8,127 nt of DNA from JBBQHX01 sp038324385 (lineage in GTDB: Bacteria; Gemmatimonadota; Gemmatimonadetes; Gemmatimonadales; Gemmatimonadaceae). The notes beneath the pieces were generated by a model, which ran no database searches, had not been told where the DNA came from, and saw only the letters and a program-made list of their open reading frames with translations. This document shows positions 1 through 6,439 of this stretch, in pieces. How positions within the stretch are numbered: position 1 is the stretch's first letter; the number at the start of each line of letters is the position of its first letter. The position numbers and the translations under genes are program-made. The stretch lies in contig JBBQHX010000169.1 in assembly GCA_038324385.1 (NCBI GenBank), positions 1-8,127 on the forward strand, in the 5' to 3' direction.

Positions 1-1
1 G

Positions 2-373
2 ATCGATTCGCGCGGTCGCGTGCTGGCGCCGTTGCCGGGGCCGGAAGAGCCGGGCGTGCTGCGCGGCATGGCGGTGTCGGCGGGCACCGTTCGCGGTCCG
101 GTTAGGACCCTGCACAGCGCCGACGGCGCAAGCATTGCCCCCGGCGACATCCTGATTGCATACACCACCGACCCTGGCTGGACGCCGCTGTTCGTCAATG
201 CCGCGGCCGTGGTGCTCGAAGTCGGCGGCGTGCTGCAGCACGGGGCGGTGGTCGCGCGCGAGTTCGGCAAGCCCTGCGTCGCCGGTATTGCCGGCATCGC
301 CAAGGCCTTCAGCGACGGTGACTGGGTCGAGGTGAACGGCAGCGCCGGCACCGTCCGCCGGGTCGAGCGATAG
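2..373 (+). CDS. PEP-utilising enzyme mobile (phosphohistidine) domain, C-terminal part of a larger protein
   Basis: The reading frame is open to the left edge of the window, so this is the 3' end of a longer gene; the GTG at 20 is probably internal. The visible product ends with a swivelling phosphohistidine domain as found in PEP synthase, pyruvate phosphate dikinase and rifampicin phosphotransferase. Seen in the sequence: RGMAVSAGTVRGPV near the start of the domain, then a TDPGWTP segment, then GGVLQHGAVVAREFGKP. The His in LQHGAVVAR (codon 239-241) is in the position of the phosphorylated histidine. The family signature is G-G-x-x-x-H-x-x-x-x-x-R, matched here with Gly rather than Ser/Thr/Ala after the His. 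In the family this domain carries phosphate between an ATP-binding domain and the second substrate site. The ATP-grasp-like part would lie upstream of the window. The exact substrate (pyruvate, an antibiotic or other) cannot be told from this piece. Confidence 0.85.
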   Translation: MDSRGRVLAPLPGPEEPGVLRGMAVSAGTVRGPVRTLHSADGASIAPGDILIAYTTDPGWTPLFVNAAAVVLEVGGVLQHGAVVAREFGKPCVAGIAGIAKAFSDGDWVEVNGSAGTVRRVER

Positions 374-400
374 CAGCCGGGGGGCAGTCCCGTATGGCTT

Positions 401-566
401 TCAGCCCGTCTGCGCGGCCGTCTGTCGATCCCGCCGTCGCCGCTTCTCGTCACGCGCCACCAGTCGATCAGCGCGGCGATCATCACGGCGCCGAGCGGCG
501 TCGATCATCAGCGTCGCCAGCGCGGTGATTTTCGGGCTGACGCCGAGCCGGACTGAAGAGATTCTC
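401..566 (-). pseudogene. Remnant of a PotC/PotI-type ABC transporter permease (C-terminal end, frameshifted)
   Basis: Read on the minus strand, codons around 559-501 give SSVRLGVSPKITALATLMI. This closely matches the last conserved segment of spermidine/putrescine-type ABC permeases, where E. coli PotI and PotC have similar VRLGV-P-INALAT sequences. After LMI the open frame turns into an Arg-rich run of no family character. The neighbouring frame then gives AVMIAALIDWWRVTRS, a hydrophobic helix with a basic tail, which is what the family has at this point. A frameshift near 500-507 is therefore the simplest reading. Upstream of about 566-570 the resemblance stops abruptly, so all of the permease except the last 50-60 residues is missing. 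The original-frame stop is TGA at 401-403. The remnant converges on the PEP-domain gene ending at 373. Family assignment rests on remembered motif similarity, not on an alignment. Confidence 0.6.
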
Positions 567-1090
567 CGACTGTCGCGCGCGTCGATGGGACCTTCGCCGC
601 AACGTTCTGGGATCGCGGCGCGATCGGCGATTCCGTCGCCGGTGTCGCGGAGTTCCGGAGCCAGGACGGCGCGGCCTGGCGCGTGGTGCTCGACCGGGTC
701 GCGGCGGAGGATCTCTCTCCGATGGAACCGACGTTCGGCGGCGTCGGGACGGACCTCGGCTATCATGGCGCCACCGGCATTCACACGCCGCTCGTGCCGA
801 CGGTGCGCAGCGCCGTCTCGTATTGGGGCATGGCGCACGTCTACCGCAACGGGACGCTCGTGTCGGACGCAGCACCCGCCCACGTCATGATGACCTCGGA
901 CACGCGCGGCGACGACTTCGCGTACAAGTGCTGGAACTGCACCGGCAACCCGATCGAGCAGCTGCACCTCATGCTGCCGCCGCCGCAGGGCACCCCGTAC
1001 GAGGTGCCGGGCGGCGTGCTGCACGTGATGTGGGAGCAGTCGCGCTACGAACGGGAGGGTGCAACAGCGGGCGGGCAGGGGATCGACTGA
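557..1090 (+). pseudogene. Unidentified protein, 5'-truncated
   Basis: The plus-strand frame from 557 to the TGA at 1088-1090 looks like genuine coding sequence: third positions are mostly G/C and the protein is balanced, with segments such as TFWDRGAIGDSVAGVAEF, PTVRSAVSYWGMAHVYRNG and NPIEQLHLMLPPPQGTPYEV. However, an in-frame TGA at 554-556 stops it, and no ATG, GTG or TTG occurs before the GTG codons at 680 and 683. The coding-like sequence begins well before these, so the natural N-terminus appears to be lost. A CxxC pair (KCWNC) lies in the C-terminal third. I do not recognise the family. An alternative is that a short protein starting at 680/683 (about 135 residues) is still made. The 5' end abuts the permease remnant on the opposite strand, which points to a deletion that removed the starts of both genes. 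Confidence 0.5.
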
Positions 1091-1105
1091 CCGGCGGCAC
1101 GACGG

Positions 1106-1134
1106 AGGCCGGTGGTGCGCGGCACCACCGGCCT
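1106..1134 (+). terminator. Perfect 13-bp GC-rich hairpin after the truncated gene
   Basis: AGGCCGGTGGTGC (1106-1118) is exactly complementary to GCACCACCGGCCT (1122-1134), leaving a 3-nt loop. It begins 15 nt after the TGA at 1088-1090 and lies 140 nt before the GH39 start. There is no run of T after it (TTGAGTC follows), so it is either a U-tract-less terminator, common in GC-rich genomes, or an mRNA 3'-end stabiliser. Strand is assigned from context; the structure itself is symmetric. Confidence 0.6.
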
Positions 1135-1274
1135 TGAGTCACCGCCTGTCGCGGCGCGTGCGGCGCCGCCTCCGCTGCCGCGCGCCGATGACGGCAGCAG
1201 ACGTGCATGGGTACGTCGGCGCCGGGTGACGAAGTCACGTCGCACGCCGGCTCCCTTTCCCCGGCCCCATTTAC

Positions 1275-2714
1275 ATGCCCACGTTTCGCTGCGACCTCGG
1301 CCAGATCGGCGAGCCCCTGCCTCACGTCTGGAGCCACACCGTCGGGAGCGGTCACGCGACCCTGGCTCTGCGCGCCGACTGGCAAGCCCAGCTCCGTCGT
1401 TGTCGCGCCGAGCTGGGCGTCCGCCACGTCCGCTTCCACGGCCTCCTGAGCGACGACGTCGGCACGCTCGTGGATCACGCGGGCGAGCTCATCTACTCGT
1501 TCTTCAACGCCGACCAGATCATGGACTTCCTCGTCTCGATCGGGATGCGGCCATTTGTGGAATTGAGCCTGATGCCACAGGCGCTTGCCTCGGGGTCCAA
1601 AACGGTATTCCACTATCGTGGCAACGTGACGCCGCCGAAGGACCCCGCTGCGTGGGGCGAGCTCATCGAGCGATTGGCGCGGCACTGGGTCGAGCGCTAC
1701 GGTGTCGACGAGGTCCGCGCGTGGTTCTTCGAGGTGTGGAACGAGCCCAACCTCGAGCACTTCTGGACCGGCACGCAGGCTGAGTATTTCGAGCTGTATC
1801 GTCACACCGCCGAGGCGCTCAAGCGGGTGGACCCGGCGCTCCGCGTGGGCGGTCCCGCGACGGCGAAGAACGAGTGGATCGCGGCGCTGGTCTCCTTCTG
1901 CGAGGACGAGGGCCTCCCGCTGGACTTCGTGTCCACGCACCACTATCCGACCGACGCCTTTGGCAAACCGGAGGACGACACGCGCGCACAGCTCGCCGAC
2001 GGGCGGCGCGGCGTGCTTCGCGAGCAGGCGCTCGACGCCGCGCGCGAGGCTGCCGGTCGGCCGCTGTACTACACGGAGTGGAACGCGTCATCGAACCCGT
2101 TCTTCGACCTGCACGACTGGCCCTATGCCGCCGCCTTCCTGATGAAGTCGTGGCTCGACGTGGCCGGCGTCGTCGAGGGCTACAGCATCTGGACGTTCAC
2201 CGACATCTTCGAGGAGGTCTACTTCGACTCGCGTCCGTTCGCGGGGAAGTTCGGACTCCTCACCATCCACGGCGTCGCGAAGCCGACGTACCGAGCCGCG
2301 GAGCTCCTCTCCCGTGCCGGGACGGAGCGGCTTCTCGTGGATGGCCTCCACACGACCGTGGATTGCACGATCACGCGGGCCGACGACGGCAGCGTCGTTG
2401 GCCTGCTGACGAACCACGCGCTCCCGGACCATCCCATCGTGGCCGAGCGCGTGCGGTTGGTGCTCGACGGGCTGCAGGAGCCGGCCTCGCTCGTAGTCGA
2501 GCGTATCGACGACGACCACGCGAACTCGCGGAAACGCTGGGAGGAGATGGGGGCGCCGGCTTACCTGAGCGCCGACGACGTCGAGGTGCTCCACGCCGCG
2601 AGCGCGCTCGTCGCGGAGCCGCACGTGTGGACCCGGGAGCGCGACGCGCTGGTTGTGGAACTGGATCTCCCTGCGCACGCCGTTGCCGCGCTCACGTTCA
2701 CCTTCGCCACCTGA
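1275..2714 (+). CDS. Glycoside hydrolase family 39 (beta-xylosidase type)
   Basis: A 479-residue retaining glycosidase of family GH39, which hydrolyses terminal beta-linked sugars, typically xylose from xylo-oligosaccharides. The N-terminus carries the family sequence VGSGHATLALRADWQ followed by VRHVRFHGLLSDD. The acid/base glutamate is E157 in EVWNEPN (153-159). The likely nucleophile is E268 in YYTEWNASSNP. The spacing of about 110 residues fits characterised GH39 xylosidases. From about residue 350 a beta-sandwich-like C-terminal part follows the (beta/alpha)8 barrel. Total length is normal for the family. The ATG at 1275 gives a family-like N-terminus (MPTFRCDLGQIGEPLPHVW) but has no purine-rich ribosome-binding site before it. 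No signal peptide is visible, so a cytoplasmic location is likely. The stop codon lies 4 nt before the next start, so both genes are probably one transcript. Other GH39 activities (beta-glucosidase, alpha-L-iduronidase-like) cannot be excluded. Confidence 0.9.
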   Translation: MPTFRCDLGQIGEPLPHVWSHTVGSGHATLALRADWQAQLRRCRAELGVRHVRFHGLLSDDVGTLVDHAGELIYSFFNADQIMDFLVSIGMRPFVELSLMPQALASGSKTVFHYRGNVTPPKDPAAWGELIERLARHWVERYGVDEVRAWFFEVWNEPNLEHFWTGTQAEYFELYRHTAEALKRVDPALRVGGPATAKNEWIAALVSFCEDEGLPLDFVSTHHYPTDAFGKPEDDTRAQLADGRRGVLREQALDAAREAAGRPLYYTEWNASSNPFFDLHDWPYAAAFLMKSWLDVAGVVEGYSIWTFTDIFEEVYFDSRPFAGKFGLLTIHGVAKPTYRAAELLSRAGTERLLVDGLHTTVDCTITRADDGSVVGLLTNHALPDHPIVAERVRLVLDGLQEPASLVVERIDDDHANSRKRWEEMGAPAYLSADDVEVLHAASALVAEPHVWTRERDALVVELDLPAHAVAALTFTFAT

Positions 2715-2718
2715 CGGG

Positions 2719-4053
2719 ATGCATACCGAACAGGCTCACGGAGCGCCCCTCAGCGACGATGCCCTCCTCGAACTTGAGCGCGCCACGTTCGACTACTTCC
2801 TGCATGAGATCAATCCCGCCAACGGTCTCGTCAAGGACAACACGCGCAAGGACGCCCACGCGAGCATCACGGCCGTGGGCCTCGCGCTGGCCTGTTTCCC
2901 CGTGGGCGTGGAACGAGGCTACATCGACCGCGCCGAGGCGGTCGAACGCGTGCTCACGACGCTCCGCTTCTTCCGAGAGAGCGAGCAGAGCGAGTCCCCG
3001 GACGCGACCGGCCATCGCGGGTTCTACTACCACTTCCTCCACATGGACTCCGGCCGCCGGGCGTGGCAGAGCGAACTCTCGACGGTCGACACGACGTTCC
3101 TCATCGCGGGCGGGTTGCTCGCCGCGCAATACTTCGACGGCGCCGACGATCGCGAAGAGGAAATCCGCGCGCTGGCCGACGCGCTCTACCGCCGCGTCGA
3201 GTGGGACTGGGCCCTCGACATCGCCGGTGCGGAGTGTCCGGCTCCGGCCGTCAGCCACGGATGGACGCCGGAGCACGGGTTCATTCGACACCGGTGGAAC
3301 GGCTACAGCGAGGCGCTGCTTCTCTACGCGCTCGCCCTCGGCTCGCCGACGCACCAGATCACCGAGGCCAGCTACGCTGCCTGGCTGGAGAGCTACGACT
3401 GGCGGACGATCTACGATATCGAGCACCTCTACGCCGGGCCGTTGTTCATCCACCAGCTCTCCCACGCCTGGATCGACTTCCGGGGCCTCCAGGACGACTT
3501 CGTCCGCGCAAGAGGAATTGATTACTTCGAGAACAGCCGCCGAGCAACGTACGTGCAGCGGGAGTACGCCATTCGGAACCCGCGCGGGCTATTGGGCTAC
3601 GGCGAGAACGCCTGGGGTGTGACGGCGAGCGACGGCCCGGGCCCCGCGAAGCACACGGTCGACGGCAAGGCGCGAAGCTTCTGGGCGTACCGCGCGCGCG
3701 GCGTCCCCTTTGGTCCTGACGACGGGACGCTGTCGCCGTGGGCCGTCGTGGCAAGCCTGCCCTTCGCTCCGGAGATCGTGCTTCCGGCCCTCGCCCACGT
3801 CAACGAGCACCACCCCGAGATCACGAGCACGTACGGCTTCAAGTGCTCGTTCAACCCAACGTTTCCCGGAGACGAGACGTCCGAGGGCGGCTGGATTTCG
3901 CAAGGGTACTACGGGCTCGACCAGGGCCCCATCGTGCTCATGATCGAGAACTACCTCTCGGGGCAGCCGTGGCGGCTCATGCGCGGATGTGCACCGCTCG
4001 TGCGGGGGCTGCGTCGGGCGGGGTTCGCGGGCGGGTGGCTCGACAGTGCTTGA
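2719..4053 (+). CDS. Glucoamylase-family protein (PF10091; GH144-like glycosidase)
   Basis: A 444-residue protein of the (alpha/alpha)6-barrel glucoamylase-like family PF10091. This family includes GH144 endo-beta-1,2-glucanases and related domains of cyclic beta-1,2-glucan synthases. Family features seen: an N-terminal helical part with ASITAVGLALACFPVGVERGYI; WNGYSEALLLYALALGSPTH with a conserved acidic residue at E198; YGFKCSFNPTF (372-382); and GYYGLDQGPIVLMIENYLSG (396-415). The ATG at 2719 is preferred over earlier in-frame starts such as 2653, because those lie inside the GH39 gene and the 4-nt gap after its TGA suggests translational coupling. No secretion signal is visible; many family members are secreted or lipoproteins, so a cytoplasmic form is notable. 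The substrate is inferred only from family: a beta-glucan-type oligosaccharide, cut together with the upstream GH39 enzyme. Confidence 0.82.
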   Translation: MHTEQAHGAPLSDDALLELERATFDYFLHEINPANGLVKDNTRKDAHASITAVGLALACFPVGVERGYIDRAEAVERVLTTLRFFRESEQSESPDATGHRGFYYHFLHMDSGRRAWQSELSTVDTTFLIAGGLLAAQYFDGADDREEEIRALADALYRRVEWDWALDIAGAECPAPAVSHGWTPEHGFIRHRWNGYSEALLLYALALGSPTHQITEASYAAWLESYDWRTIYDIEHLYAGPLFIHQLSHAWIDFRGLQDDFVRARGIDYFENSRRATYVQREYAIRNPRGLLGYGENAWGVTASDGPGPAKHTVDGKARSFWAYRARGVPFGPDDGTLSPWAVVASLPFAPEIVLPALAHVNEHHPEITSTYGFKCSFNPTFPGDETSEGGWISQGYYGLDQGPIVLMIENYLSGQPWRLMRGCAPLVRGLRRAGFAGGWLDSA

Positions 4054-4300
4054 CCGCTGGATTCTGTCACACCGCAGTCAAGCCAGATCACGCGCGGAAG
4101 CATCGATTATGGCCGTGCAACCCGCCCGCGCAGGTCGGAGAGCCAGCCAATCGCCGTTGGCAGGGGACGCGCGTTGTGCGTGTGGGCGGCGACCACGCTC
4201 GGTTCGCACGATTCGGCAGCCGCGCCGTCGGCTCACATGGCGCGATGGGATGTTCGTCCCACTGGTGCCTGGCAAGCCGAGGCGTACGTTGCCACGCAAT

Positions 4301-4310
4301 CCGCCTGACG
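4301..4310 (+). repeat. CCGCCTGACG decamer, copy 1
   Basis: First of four identical same-direction decamers in the right half of the window. It lies in the gene-free stretch, 193 nt upstream of the RCC1 gene start, and is followed by TGG. Confidence 0.5.
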
Positions 4311-4456
4311 TGGATCGGCCCCTCCGCGACCCCGCGTGGTGGCAGATCGGTGGGGCGCCGTTTGCGGATCGCCCGCCGGGTCGTCCTGTGACAGAGGTCC
4401 CGAATGGTGCCAAGTTCGGGCCCCGTCCGATCGTCCCGAATCCCACCGTCCGGCAG

Positions 4457-4466
4457 CCGCCTGACG
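4457..4466 (+). repeat. CCGCCTGACG decamer, copy 2
   Basis: Identical to the copy at 4301 and in the same direction, ending 37 nt before the RCC1 gene ATG. The distance would suit a leader or promoter-proximal element, but no function is shown. Confidence 0.5.
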
Positions 4467-4503
4467 CCAGTCCAAGCACCACGCTCCCCCTCGAGCCCAC
4501 ACC

Positions 4504-5979
4504 ATGCGCCCCACCCATCTGCTCGCCGCACTGCTCGCCGCCGCCTCCGTTGTGGCGTGCTCCGACGCGGGAGGGCCAAATCTGACCGGCATCAACCCCG
4601 TGTCGATTCTCGACGTCACCGTCATTCCGGGGGTCGACACGCTGTTCGTGCCGGACACGATCAGTGGCGGCGAGCAGCTCACCCTGGTGGCCATCGTGGA
4701 GACGCGGGCGGGCCCGCGAACGGATTTGCCGATCGCCTGGAGCTCCAGCGAGCCGTCCGTGGCGACGGTCGATGACAAGGGGCTCGTGACCGCGCGCGGC
4801 TACGGCACGACCGTGATCTCGGCCAGCGCTTCCCGGGTGGGCACGGCGCGCGTCACGGTCGCGCCGATGTTCGAGGCGGACACCCTCTCGAACGTTCTCG
4901 TCTCGGTCAGTGGCGGGGACGCTTTCAGCTGTGGCTTGACGGAACGCGATCGCGTCTACTGCTGGGGGCGCAACAGCGTCGGACAGCTCGGCGGGCTGCA
5001 GCCGGATACGGTCTGCGTCAACGAGTACCTGAACCGCGACGAGGAGCCGTGTGCCCTGATCCCCGTGCGGGCCGCGGGCGGTCCCTACCTGCAGGTTGCG
5101 AGTGGCGATGAACACGCCTGCGCCATCCGCGTCGACGGGCGGGCGTTCTGCTGGGGGAGCGGTGTAGATGGTCGGCTGGGCAACGGCACGACCGCCGACC
5201 GCGCCGAGCCGACGCTCGTGAGCGGTGCCCATCGCTTCGTGAGCGTGACGACGGGCGGAAAGCACAGTTGTGCGCTGACCGCGGCCGGCTCCGCCTGGTG
5301 CTGGGGGCTGGACACGTTGGGGCAGCTGGGTAATACGCTCCCGGCCTCCAGCACGACGCCGATTCCGGTTGACGGTGGGCGGGCGTTCCAGGCGATCTCG
5401 GCTGGATGGTTGCACACCTGCGGGATCACGACTGAGGGAGAGGCACTGTGCTGGGGTTCCGATACGGCACAGCAGCTTGGAAACGGATCTGAAGGCGGCT
5501 CGCTCACACCAGTGGCTGTCCAGACGGGCCTCCGATTCACGGCGATCTCGGCCGGGCGCGATCATAGCTGCGCGCTCGCGGCTGGCGGGCAGCTCTACTG
5601 CTGGGGCGCTGGTGCCGATGGTCGGCTCACGGGCACGGAATCACTGAACATGGCCACACCGGTTCAGGTCCCGGGAATCTGGACGCGGGTCGCCGCCGGC
5701 GGATCGCACACCTGCGCCGCGAGTTCGAACGGCGTGAGCTGCTGGGGACGCTACAACCTTGGCAGGCTGGGTAAGGAAGGAGTCGCCGCCGGGAGCACCT
5801 CGATTACGACGGTCCTGAGCGAGGCGGTCACGACGCTCACGGCTGGAGAGCGGCATGCGTGCGCGGTGCTCGCGGCCGGCGGAACGCGCTGCTGGGGATC
5901 GAACGTGATGGGTGCGTTCGGCGACGGTCTGCAGGCGTTGCTGCGTCGCACGCCGGTTGCCGTCCGCCCGCTGAGCTAG
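4504..5979 (+). CDS. Secreted lipoprotein with Big_2 Ig-like domain and seven RCC1 repeats
   Basis: A 491-residue protein. The N-terminus (MRPTHLLAALLAAASVVAC) is a lipoprotein signal peptide with lipobox VVAC, giving a lipidated Cys19. A bacterial Ig-like Big_2 domain follows at about 36-120, with IAWSSSEPSVATVDDKGLVTARGYGT. From about residue 136 there are seven RCC1-type blades, each with a (H)xC...CWG core and usually xxQLG or GRLG. This predicts a seven-bladed beta-propeller on the outer surface or in the periplasm. Each blade has a Cys pair spaced C-x9-CWG (x8 in blade six; first pair C143/C153, second C206/C216), suggesting disulfides. An insertion between blades one and two carries a further pair, C171 and C183. 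The family is usually a protein-interaction scaffold; no enzymatic residues are recognised and the partner is unknown. The ATG at 4504 is fixed by the signal peptide; no Shine-Dalgarno motif precedes it. It appears to be monocistronic. Confidence 0.88.
   Translation: MRPTHLLAALLAAASVVACSDAGGPNLTGINPVSILDVTVIPGVDTLFVPDTISGGEQLTLVAIVETRAGPRTDLPIAWSSSEPSVATVDDKGLVTARGYGTTVISASASRVGTARVTVAPMFEADTLSNVLVSVSGGDAFSCGLTERDRVYCWGRNSVGQLGGLQPDTVCVNEYLNRDEEPCALIPVRAAGGPYLQVASGDEHACAIRVDGRAFCWGSGVDGRLGNGTTADRAEPTLVSGAHRFVSVTTGGKHSCALTAAGSAWCWGLDTLGQLGNTLPASSTTPIPVDGGRAFQAISAGWLHTCGITTEGEALCWGSDTAQQLGNGSEGGSLTPVAVQTGLRFTAISAGRDHSCALAAGGQLYCWGAGADGRLTGTESLNMATPVQVPGIWTRVAAGGSHTCAASSNGVSCWGRYNLGRLGKEGVAAGSTSITTVLSEAVTTLTAGERHACAVLAAGGTRCWGSNVMGAFGDGLQALLRRTPVAVRPLS
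4909..5964 (+). repeat. Seven RCC1 repeat units inside the lipoprotein gene
   Basis: The protein-level repeat is about 45-65 residues long. Its recurring core is AGxxHxCA...CWGxxxxGxLG, seen seven times. The DNA is diverged between units, apart from recurrent TGCTGGGG at the CWG motifs, so this is an old protein repeat rather than a recent tandem duplication. Confidence 0.8.
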
Positions 5980-6191
5980 CGGACAAGCACACCGGAGCAG
6001 GTGGCCGCGAGGGGGTAAGTAGCACGTTCGGGGATACCGCGGCAGCGGCCGGGATCGCCCGCCGCGTTCGGCACCCTCCGGATCTTCGGGTGGCGCGGCA
6101 CCCCCAACGGTGCGCATCGGACAGTGCGGTTCCCGGGGGGCGACGGCTGACCCGGTTCGAGCGACCAGACGCGGGAGACGAGGCTGCCGGA

Positions 6192-6235
6192 GATTCCGGC
6201 GGCCTCTTCTTGCATGGCCGCCAGAATCCTTTTCC
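6192..6235 (+). terminator. Possible rho-independent terminator downstream of the RCC1 gene
   Basis: GATTCCGGCGGCC (6192-6204) pairs with GGCCGCCAGAATC (6216-6228) with one mismatch, giving a 7-bp GC stem, a mismatch and 5 more pairs around an 11-nt loop. CTTTTCC follows, a short T-run. It lies 212 nt after the RCC1 stop, which is far for a terminator. It could also insulate the downstream promoter region. Confidence 0.35.
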
Positions 6236-6280
6236 TGGACCGTGGGGCTGGCGGGAACCACTGTGCGCTCGTCCATCCCT

Positions 6281-6294
6281 ATCAGGAGCCTGAT
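6281..6294. promoter_or_regulatory. Perfect inverted repeat ATCAGG-AG-CCTGAT
   Basis: Six-base arms ATCAGG and CCTGAT are exactly complementary across a 2-nt spacer. The repeat sits 4 nt from the next dyad and about 145 nt before the small gene. The size and symmetry suit a dimeric repressor or activator site. No regulator is identified. Confidence 0.35.
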
Positions 6295-6298
6295 TTGA

Positions 6299-6314
6299 TG
6301 TGACGTGCATCACG
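6299..6314. promoter_or_regulatory. CRP/FNR-family-like binding site
   Basis: TGTGA-CGTGCA-TCACG matches the CRP consensus TGTGA-N6-TCACA at nine of ten consensus positions and keeps the GTGA/TCAC symmetry. It lies in the A/T-richer stretch 126 nt upstream of the ATG at 6440. The distance suits an upstream activator site for a promoter near 6340-6400, though no clear -35/-10 elements can be assigned. Whether the host has a regulator with this specificity is unknown. Confidence 0.4.
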
Positions 6315-6361
6315 AGTCGCTACAGAATCGTTGCGAAATAGGCTGTACGAGGGATCGCGAA

Positions 6362-6371
6362 CCGCCTGACG
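6362..6371 (+). repeat. CCGCCTGACG decamer, copy 3
   Basis: Same sequence and direction as the copies at 4301 and 4457. It is followed by TG, as is copy 1, and ends 68 nt before the small gene's ATG. Confidence 0.5.
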
Positions 6372-6439
6372 TGTGCCCATCATCGACCACACACGCCACG
6401 AGACGAACCGCCCACACCGTTTCCCCCGTCGCTGCACCC

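Larger units (their letters stand above)
4054..4503. other. 450-nt stretch without a convincing gene
   Basis: Open frames exist on both strands but their products are Arg-, Pro- and Ser-rich and look like out-of-frame GC-rich sequence. The stretch contains two copies of CCGCCTGACG (4301-4310 and 4457-4466). It also contains a small hairpin, CCCGAA (4399-4404) with TTCGGG (4415-4420). It should hold the promoter of the RCC1 lipoprotein gene, but I see no convincing -35/-10 pair. Confidence 0.6.
5980..6439. other. 460-nt stretch without a convincing gene, with regulatory structures
   Basis: No frame here has a convincing product. The stretch holds a terminator-like hairpin (6192-6228), an inverted repeat (6281-6294), a CRP/FNR-like dyad (6299-6314) and a CCGCCTGACG copy (6362-6371). 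The part from about 6280 to 6360 is visibly more A/T-rich than its surroundings, as expected of a promoter region. The frame of the downstream small gene stays open back to a GTG at 6305. That extension reads as low-complexity Thr/Arg/Pro sequence and its start would fall inside the dyad, so it is taken as non-coding. Confidence 0.55.

Noticed and set aside
567..1024. Rest of the 207-residue minus-strand open frame that begins at 1024
   Set aside because: Beyond the permease-like end it is Arg/His-rich and lies antisense to the better coding frame 557-1090, so it is a mirror of that frame.
969..1943. 324-residue minus-strand open frame antisense to GH39
   Set aside because: The plus strand has unmistakable GH39 motifs; the antisense frame is the usual by-product of GC-rich coding sequence.
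1874..3622. 582-residue plus-strand open frame spanning both glycosidase genes
   Set aside because: It is Arg/Ala-rich with no family character and crosses two well-supported genes in another frame.
4046..4085. Terminator after the GH144-like gene (CTTGAC...GTCAAG)
   Set aside because: Only a 6-bp stem around a loop of more than 20 nt, with no T-run; too weak to call.
4078..5565. 495-residue minus-strand open frame antisense to the RCC1 gene
   Set aside because: Arg/His/Gly-rich and opposite seven clear RCC1 blades; its tail in 4078-4500 also has no recognisable protein character.
6305..6439. N-terminal extension of the small gene from the GTG at 6305
   Set aside because: The extension is low-complexity Thr/Arg/Pro sequence and its start lies within the CRP-like dyad.
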